From: Pseudofrankia asymbiotica | GTDB taxonomy: Bacteria; Actinomycetota; Actinomycetes; Frankiales; Frankiaceae | NCBI RefSeq assembly: GCF_001983105.1 | Contig: NZ_MOMC01000058.1 | Span: forward strand, 28,653 to 34,440 | Direction: 5' to 3' | Length of the DNA: 5,788 nucleotides | Part shown: positions 1-4,386 of the stretch, piece by piece | How positions within the stretch are numbered: the stretch's first letter is position 1 | Layout of the letters: the number at the start of each line of letters is the position of its first letter | The notes under the pieces: model-generated | Seen by the model: the letters and a program-made list of their open reading frames with translations, nothing else | Database searches by the model: none | What the model was told of the DNA's origin: nothing | Made by a program: the position numbers and the translations under genes

Positions 1-1723
1 CGTTGCGCGCGAACCGGCCCCAGGCCGCGCTCGCCCGGCCAAGGTCCAGGTCCGCCGCCTCGGTCGCGGCCGCGGCCGGGTTCGCGGTCGCTGCCGCCTC
101 CGCGGTGACGGCGCGCAGCGGGATCCGCCTGCCGCCGAACGTCCGCAGCGCGCCCTCGGCCGCCTCGCCCGCTCGGGGAACGGGCGGCCCCGCCGAGGCT
201 CGCCCCGGCGAGTCCCGCCCCGGAGATCTCGGACGGTTCCGGTCCGGGGCGATCTGGGACGTCGGGCGCCCGGCCGCCGCCGCCCCGGGAAGCGGGGCCG
301 TGTCGAGCGGACGGCCGAGGGCGGCGGCGCGGCCGGCCGCGTCGGCCGCGTCGAGATAGGCGAGCGCGACCGGGTAGGTCTCGCGCATCTGGCGCAGCGC
401 CTGCCCGGCGGCACCGGTCGTCTGGCCGTACATCGCGGCGAGCACCGCGACCTTCGCGGTCGGCCGGTCGACGCCGAGCCGGGCCGCGACCGGGGCGTAC
501 AGGTCGTCCTGCGCCGTCGCCTTCGTGAGCTCCGGGTCGCCGGAGACGACGGCCAGCACCCGTGGCTCGATCTGGCCGAGGTCGGCGCGCACGAACCGGT
601 ACCCGGGCTCGGCGACCACCAGGACCCGCAGGTCGGCGGGCAGGTTGTGCAGCCCGGCGGCGGCGGTCATCCTCCCGGCGGCGCCGTCGCTGCCGTGCCA
701 CTCCCCGCGCAGCCGGCCGTCGGCCCCGACGTGGGTGTCCAGCCAGCGGAAGCCGTAGGTCGTCGCGATCCGCTCCGCCTTGCGCCAGGCCAGCAGCGCG
801 TCGACCACCGGATGGGTCCCGCGCAGCGGCGTCAGCCGGCCCGCTCTGGTGTCCGGCACGTCGATCCCGAGCGCCGCCAGGCCCGCCCGGATCGACGCGG
901 GGTTGCGCAGGTCGACCGACGCGCCCAGATGCCGCAGCACCGGGGCGTCGCGCTCCCGCCGCGACGCCGCCTCGCCGGCCGCGTCCCGCGAGCGCGGCCC
1001 GACGATCTCACGGATCGTCGACTCGGCCGTCGCGCGGTCGACGGGCAGCCCGTCGCGCCACAGCTCATGGGCGAGCAGCTCGGCGGCCGACTCGGCCCGC
1101 GCCGTCAGCACCGCGAGCGGAATCCGGGCCGGCCGCGCCCGCGGGTCGGGCAGGGCCCGCAATGCCTGTTCCTGCGCGGCCATCGCGGCCAGGGCGAGCC
1201 GGGCGAACCGCCCCGCCCTGACCAGCCGCGCACCCAACCCGCCTGTAGCGGTGCCGCGCAGCGTCTCCTCGACCCAGCCGGGCCGCAGCTGGCCGTCCGG
1301 CCCGACCGGATCATCCGCGTCGCCGGCCTCCGGGCCGTCCGCGTGATCGTCGAAGGCGGCCAGCAGGTCGAGTTGCCCGTCGCGGCGCGGCCGGTGCGGC
1401 GGCGGTGGCAGCGGGAGGCCACGGGCGGCCGCCCATACCGCTCCCGGATCGTCCCGATGCCCGCCGCGCAGCACCCGGTGCACCGCGGCCAGGTCCCAGC
1501 ACAGCGCCGGCCCGCCACCATCGCCAGCGTCGCCGCCACCGCCGACGCCGTCGGCGGTCACGGTCAGGGGCGATCCCTTCCCCCGCGTCGACCACCACAC
1601 CCAGCGGGGCCCGACCGCGCCCTCCACCCGCGCCAGCACCCCGCCGGCCTCAGCCGCCTCGGCCCACCCGCCGCCGTCCCACGCCAATGCCGTCCCGACC
1701 CCGGCGACCGCGACCACGGCCAC
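1..1723 (-). CDS. Family A DNA polymerase (bifunctional 3'-5' exonuclease/DNA polymerase family), C-terminus cut by window edge
   Basis: Template-directed DNA synthesis enzyme related to the Klenow part of DNA polymerase I; in the cytoplasm it probably serves repair or an accessory role. The minus-strand frame is open from a stop at 1904-1906 to the left edge, giving 574 visible residues from a GTG at 1721-1723. From that start I see: RWVWW near residue 40 and CWDLAAVHRVL in the N-terminal exonuclease-like part; KAERIATTYG near 315; GRMTAAAGLHNLP near 350-361; polymerase motif A DLGQIEPRVLAVVSGD from D381, whose Asp matches the catalytic Asp of DYSQIELR; motif B RPTAKVAVLAAMYGQ with K424 and Y432; TFGGRRIPL at 528; GRFARN at the edge. 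Motif C (HDE), with the second metal-binding Asp, would lie just outside. No 5'-nuclease domain is present. A Pro/Arg/Gly-rich insertion separates motif B from TFGGRR. The start is uncertain: GTGs at 1739-1741 and 1838-1840 are alternatives, but only 1723 has a GGGGA just upstream. The family call is firm; the exact start is not. Confidence 0.9.
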   Translation of the reverse strand, partial: MAVVAVAGVGTALAWDGGGWAEAAEAGGVLARVEGAVGPRWVWWSTRGKGSPLTVTADGVGGGGDAGDGGGPALCWDLAAVHRVLRGGHRDDPGAVWAAARGLPLPPPPHRPRRDGQLDLLAAFDDHADGPEAGDADDPVGPDGQLRPGWVEETLRGTATGGLGARLVRAGRFARLALAAMAAQEQALRALPDPRARPARIPLAVLTARAESAAELLAHELWRDGLPVDRATAESTIREIVGPRSRDAAGEAASRRERDAPVLRHLGASVDLRNPASIRAGLAALGIDVPDTRAGRLTPLRGTHPVVDALLAWRKAERIATTYGFRWLDTHVGADGRLRGEWHGSDGAAGRMTAAAGLHNLPADLRVLVVAEPGYRFVRADLGQIEPRVLAVVSGDPELTKATAQDDLYAPVAARLGVDRPTAKVAVLAAMYGQTTGAAGQALRQMRETYPVALAYLDAADAAGRAAALGRPLDTAPLPGAAAAGRPTSQIAPDRNRPRSPGRDSPGRASAGPPVPRAGEAAEGALRTFGGRRIPLRAVTAEAAATANPAAAATEAADLDLGRASAAWGRFARN

Positions 1724-2171
1724 CGCGTCCCCACGCCCCACCCCGGCCGCGCGCAGCGCCTCCACCGCGCGGACGGCGCCACCCGAGGCCGTCGCACCGG
1801 GGGGACGCGCTGCCGAGGCCACACCCGCATGCTGCCGCACACCACCGACAAACCGCCCCCGCCCCGCCTGCTGGCATCCGGCCGACCGGCCGCGGCCGGC
1901 TGATCACCGCCGCCACGTCGCCACGGTCGTGAACTCGGCTGAACCGCGGCCGCGACGACACGGTCGCGACGATCAAACGCACACGGCTGAAACGGCTCCA
2001 GAAGGACACTCGCGGCCCGGAGGGAACGATTCCTCGGGTCCGCACGCCGCCAGACGGGGGTGACTGCTCGCCGCGACGTCTCGCCGACCGCGGATCGTGG
2101 CAGACCAGCACACCTATAGACAGGCTCAACTGACACACCTCCCGGCGCTGCCGGCCGGGGTGCCCGGTCGG
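1724..2171. other. Long intergenic region, no convincing gene
   Basis: About 450 bases between the transporter stop and the polymerase start. Frames crossing it translate to low-complexity Arg/Ser/Pro/Ala sequence with no recognisable motif. The part from about 1907 to 2140 is less GC-extreme than its surroundings. It holds small degenerate repeats: CGGCTGAA at 1936-1943 and 1984-1991, CACGGTCG at 1922-1929 and 1960-1967, and CACACCT at 2109-2115 and 2134-2140 flanking TATAGA. A CGCGAC/GTCGCG hairpin with a six-base loop lies at about 1951-1968. It probably contains the polymerase promoter and the end of the transporter transcript, but I cannot place a -35/-10 pair or a strong terminator. The segment 1742-1903 is open in the polymerase frame and would be coding only if an upstream start such as 1840 were used. 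Confidence 0.6.
1728..1732 (-). promoter_or_regulatory. Candidate ribosome binding site for the polymerase gene
   Basis: The minus strand reads GGGGA here, four bases before the GTG at 1721-1723, and could also serve the GTG at 1715-1717 at a spacing of ten. In such a GC-rich context a G-run is weak evidence. It is the only purine-rich element near the candidate starts and is the reason for preferring 1723. Confidence 0.3.
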
Positions 2172-3617
2172 TCAGTCTCGCGGCGGCGTGGGGACGGCCG
2201 CCGAGGCCGCGGGCCGGCGACGCAGGGTCGCGCGGACCAGGAGGCCGGCGGCGAGCGCCCAGAAGGCGGCGCCGACGCTGGCGAGGGTGATGCCGCTGGC
2301 CGCGACGACGAAGGTGACGACGGCGGCCTGGCGGTCGTCCGGGTCGGCCAGGGCCGAGGTCAGCGACGAGGCGAGCGTGCCGACGAGGGCGAGGCCGGCG
2401 ACGGCCGTGGTGACGCCGGCCGGGGCGGCGGTCACGACGGTCACCAGCACCGTCGAGACCAGGGCGAGGACGAGGAAGGTCCAGCCGGCGAGGTGGGCGA
2501 CGAGCCAGCGCCGCCTCGGGTCGGGGTGTGCGTCGGGGCTCGCGGCGAGCGCCGCGGTGATCGCGGCCAGGTTGATCGCGTGGCCGCCGGCGAACGCGCC
2601 GACGACGGTGCCGACGCCGGTCACCGTCATCGACTCCCGCCACGGGACGGTGTAGCCGTAGGAGGCCAGCACCGCGACGCCGGGGACGTTCTGCGACGCC
2701 ATCGTGACGATGTAGAGCGGGATGGCGAGCGAGAGCACCGACGCCCAGGTCAGCGTCGGCGCCGTCAGCTCGACGCGCGGCAGCAGCGGACCGTCGAGAC
2801 CGCCGTGGCGGCCGAGCCAGATCCCGATGGCCACCACCGCGGCGGCGAACGCCACCGGCACCGCCCAGCGCGGGGCGAGCCGCAGCAGCACCAGCCACAC
2901 CACGACCGCCGGCGCGACAAGCGCCGGATGGTCGACCAGCCCATGGACGGGCGCGAGACACAGCGTGAGCAGGACGCCGGCGAGCATCGCCTGCGCGATC
3001 GGCGCCGGGATCGACGCGATGAGCCCGCCGAGACGTGGCCACAGCGCCGTAAGAAGGATCAGGCCCCCGACGACGAGGAAGGCCCCCACGGCGGCCGGCC
3101 AGCCGCCGTCGACCGCGCCGGTCGAGGCGAGCAGCGCCGCGCCTGGTGTCGACCAGGCCAGCAGCACCGGCATCCGGTGCCGGCGGCTGAGCCACAGCGT
3201 CCCGAGCGCCTGGGTGACGGTGACGGCGAGCAGGCCCGAGGCGGCCTGCGCCGGGCTCGCCCCGGCCGCCCGCAGCCCGGCCAGCACGACGACGGACGCG
3301 CTCGCGAACCCGACCAGCGCCGTGACGACGCCCGCGCTGACCAGATGGGCGACCGGTACTCCCGCAGCGCCCTGGTCAACCGGTCCTGCTGGCTCGCCGA
3401 GGCCGACGGGGCCGACGGGGCTGGCTGGGCTGGCTGGGCTGGCTGGAGCACCCGGTCCGCCCATTCCGCCCGGCCTACCCGGTCCGCCCGGATCGACTGG
3501 GTCGGCTGGATTGGCCGGGCGGGGCAGTCCGCCCGGCACGCCGGTGGTTCTTGCCGGGCTCGCGGCGTCGACGGTGTCGGCCGGGTCGCTGGGCGCGTCG
3601 AGGCGGCGCTGTTCCAT
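2172..3617 (-). CDS. benE: BenE family benzoate/H+ symporter-like transporter
   Basis: Polytopic inner-membrane transporter. Characterised members such as Acinetobacter BenE import benzoate with protons; the substrate here is inferred from family only. The product is 481 residues from the ATG at 3615-3617, ending in TGA. Family signatures: AWSTPGAALLA near 154-164, SIPAPIAQAMLAGVLL near 202-217, ASQNVPGVAVLASYGY near 307-322, and GGHAINLAAITAALA near 344-358 followed by PDAHPD. Ten or more hydrophobic segments run from about residue 92 to 462, with a basic C-terminal tail. Relatives usually begin close to the first membrane helix, whereas residues 1-88 here are a hydrophilic Pro/Gly-rich extension with an X-X-Pro repeat. 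An internal ATG at 3462-3464 (Met52) is a possible alternative start. A longer reading from 3815 would overlap the divergent regulator and is rejected. The gene diverges from an XRE-cupin regulator across a palindromic operator, which suggests ligand-responsive control. Family is confident; the start is less so. Confidence 0.9.
   Translation of the reverse strand: MEQRRLDAPSDPADTVDAASPARTTGVPGGLPRPANPADPVDPGGPGRPGGMGGPGAPASPASPASPVGPVGLGEPAGPVDQGAAGVPVAHLVSAGVVTALVGFASASVVVLAGLRAAGASPAQAASGLLAVTVTQALGTLWLSRRHRMPVLLAWSTPGAALLASTGAVDGGWPAAVGAFLVVGGLILLTALWPRLGGLIASIPAPIAQAMLAGVLLTLCLAPVHGLVDHPALVAPAVVVWLVLLRLAPRWAVPVAFAAAVVAIGIWLGRHGGLDGPLLPRVELTAPTLTWASVLSLAIPLYIVTMASQNVPGVAVLASYGYTVPWRESMTVTGVGTVVGAFAGGHAINLAAITAALAASPDAHPDPRRRWLVAHLAGWTFLVLALVSTVLVTVVTAAPAGVTTAVAGLALVGTLASSLTSALADPDDRQAAVVTFVVAASGITLASVGAAFWALAAGLLVRATLRRRPAASAAVPTPPRD
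3381..3515 (-). repeat. X-X-Pro tripeptide repeat (9-nt periodicity) encoding the N-terminal tail of the BenE-like transporter
   Basis: Residues 35-79 of the transporter have proline at every third position (37, 40, 43, 46, 49, 55, 58, 61, 64, 67, 70, 76, 79). Only Met52 and Leu73 break the pattern, so 13 of 15 triplets fit. Other positions are mostly Gly, Ala, Ser, Asp or Val. Such sequence would form an extended polyproline-like or disordered cytoplasmic tail before the first membrane helix. At DNA level the 9-base period suggests growth by slippage. Whether the whole tail is translated depends on whether the ATG at 3617 or the one at 3464 is used. Confidence 0.75.
3418..3444. repeat. Three perfect tandem copies of a 9-mer
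   Basis: GGGCTGGCT occurs three times head to tail. It is preceded by two copies of GCCGACGGG (3402-3419, overlapping by two bases). On the minus strand the array encodes Ala-Ser-Pro units of the transporter tail. Exact copies in a wider degenerate 9-base pattern point to recent slippage expansion. Confidence 0.85.
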
Positions 3618-3628
3618 ATACAGAACAG
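3609..3628. promoter_or_regulatory. Palindrome CTGTTC-N8-GAACAG across the transporter start codon
   Basis: Six-base inverted repeats at 3609-3614 and 3623-3628 flank eight bases that contain the transporter ATG (3615-3617, minus strand). The half-site core resembles the GTTCTG/CAGAAC centre of the larger palindrome next to it, with the AG shifted. It may be a second, weaker site for the same regulator. If occupied, it would block transcription from the intergenic region into the transporter. Confidence 0.5.
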
Positions 3629-3630
3629 TA

Positions 3631-3666
3631 CCTATCGATCGTTCTGAAAACAGAACGATCGATAGG
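3631..3666. promoter_or_regulatory. Perfect 16-bp-arm inverted repeat, probable operator for the XRE-cupin regulator
   Basis: CCTATCGATCGTTCTG at 3631-3646 is matched exactly by its reverse complement at 3651-3666, with AAAA between. It fills most of the 58 bases between two divergent start codons. It is also far more AT-rich than the flanking genes. Dimeric helix-turn-helix regulators bind such palindromes, so this is the obvious operator for the adjacent regulator and for shared control of the transporter. Each arm ends in GATAGG reading outward, which puts a weak AGG ribosome-binding element 9 bases before the regulator ATG and 13 bases before the transporter ATG. If transcribed, the repeat could also fold as a hairpin. 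I could not place convincing -35/-10 elements. Confidence 0.8.
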
Positions 3667-3675
3667 CTGCCGGCC

Positions 3676-4224
3676 ATGGAACCCGACGCCGCGGCCGCCG
3701 TCGGCGCTCGGCTGCGCGCGACCCGCCAGGCCAGGGGCCTGTCGCTGGGCGCGCTCGCGGCGCGGGCCCAGGTCGGCAAGGGGTCGCTGTCGGAGATCGA
3801 GAACGGTGGCCGCAACCCGACCCTGTCGACGCTCTACGCCCTCGCCGGGGCGCTCGGCGTCCCGCTGTCGACACTGCTCGCCGAGCGGACCGGCGTCGAG
3901 GTGTCCTCGCCGGGCATCGGTGCGCGCCTGCTCGACGCGACCCGCCATCCCGACGGCACCACGGTCGAGGTCTACCTGCTGCATCTCGACCCGGGCGCCC
4001 GGCACGTCTCCACCGCGCACGGCCCCGACGTCGTCGAGCACTTCCTCGTCACCCACGGCCGCGCCCGCGCCGGCCTGCCCGGCCAGGAGACCGAGGTCGG
4101 CCCGGGAGAGACGGCCGTCTGGGAGAGCAGCGCGGAACATGGCTACCAGGCGCTTGGCCCCACCGCCGTCGAGGCCGTCCTCACCATCCGCTCCCCGTCC
4201 CGCGACTCGGACCGCGCCAGCTGA
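3676..4224 (+). CDS. XRE family transcriptional regulator with C-terminal cupin domain
   Basis: DNA-binding regulator of 182 residues, acting in the cytoplasm. Residues about 9-68 form a Cro/C1-type helix-turn-helix: ARLRATRQARGLSLGALA, then VGKGSLSEIENGGRNPTL, then STLYALAGALGVPLSTLL. Residues about 97-171 form a small cupin barrel with LDPGARH (104-110), HGPDVVEHFLVTHG (115-128), a VGPGETAVW turn (141-149) and His155. The cupin motifs are only partly kept: His115, Glu121, His122 and His155 are present, but the usual HxH pair is not obvious. It may therefore bind a small ligand without being an enzyme. The ATG at 3676 is preceded by AGG nine bases upstream, at the edge of the palindrome. The frame is open further upstream, but that stretch is antisense to the transporter. 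Divergence from the BenE-like gene across a palindrome argues for autoregulation plus control of transport. The ligand is unknown. Confidence 0.92.
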   Translation: MEPDAAAAVGARLRATRQARGLSLGALAARAQVGKGSLSEIENGGRNPTLSTLYALAGALGVPLSTLLAERTGVEVSSPGIGARLLDATRHPDGTTVEVYLLHLDPGARHVSTAHGPDVVEHFLVTHGRARAGLPGQETEVGPGETAVWESSAEHGYQALGPTAVEAVLTIRSPSRDSDRAS

Positions 4225-4245
4225 GCGCGGCGCGCGGACGGGAAG

Positions 4246-4266
4246 CCCCGGAAACCGAAGCCGGGG
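4246..4266 (+). terminator. Possible weak stem-loop after the regulator gene
   Basis: CCCCGG at 4246-4251 pairs with CCGGGG at 4261-4266 around a nine-base loop, 21 bases after the regulator stop codon. There is no T-tract. It may assist termination of the regulator transcript, but the stem is short and GC-rich DNA makes such pairs by chance. Confidence 0.3.
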
Positions 4267-4314
4267 GCGGCAGCGCCCTGGGGCCGCGAGTCCTGGAGCG
4301 GTAAGGCCCGGTGA

Positions 4315-4368
4315 CGGACAAGCCCCGGGTGGCCAGGCGTCAAGACCTGGCCACCCGGGGCTTGTCCG
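4315..4368. terminator. Strong bidirectional terminator between convergent genes
   Basis: A perfect inverted repeat with 23-bp arms (4315-4337 and 4346-4368) and an eight-base loop, CGTCAAGA. It lies 90 bases after the regulator stop and 18 bases beyond the MFS stop on the other strand. This is where two converging transcripts would need to end. There is no T-tract on either side, as is common for actinobacterial terminators. The length and perfection of the stem make chance unlikely. Confidence 0.85.
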
Positions 4369-4386
4369 AGTCCTGCCCGCCGCGCG

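Noticed and set aside
647..1903. 418-residue plus-strand frame opposite the polymerase
   Set aside because: Pro/Arg-rich antisense shadow; the minus frame carries clear polymerase motifs.
1650..2138. 162-residue minus-strand frame from a GTG covering the intergenic gap
   Set aside because: Mixed third-position bases, no recognisable motif, and it overlaps the polymerase N-terminus in another frame. Not convincing as a gene.
2142..2154. CCGGC-GCT-GCCGG hairpin as the transporter terminator
   Set aside because: A five-base GC stem is expected by chance at this base composition and there is no supporting tail.
1564..3195. 543-residue minus-strand open frame
   Set aside because: Arg/Gly/Ala/Pro-rich low-complexity shadow of the BenE frame and intergenic DNA, with no domain motif.
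2097..3647. 516-residue plus-strand open frame
   Set aside because: Asp/Arg/Gly-rich antisense shadow of the transporter.
2722..3675. Plus-strand frame continuous with the regulator that translates to a collagen-like Gly-X-Y stretch
   Set aside because: It is the antisense of the transporter. The Gly periodicity is the reverse complement of the X-X-Pro codons, and the regulator's HTH domain starts naturally at 3676.
3618..3815. Upstream extension of the transporter frame to a start at 3815
   Set aside because: It would run through the operator and overlap the regulator's HTH coding region. The added residues have no transporter character.
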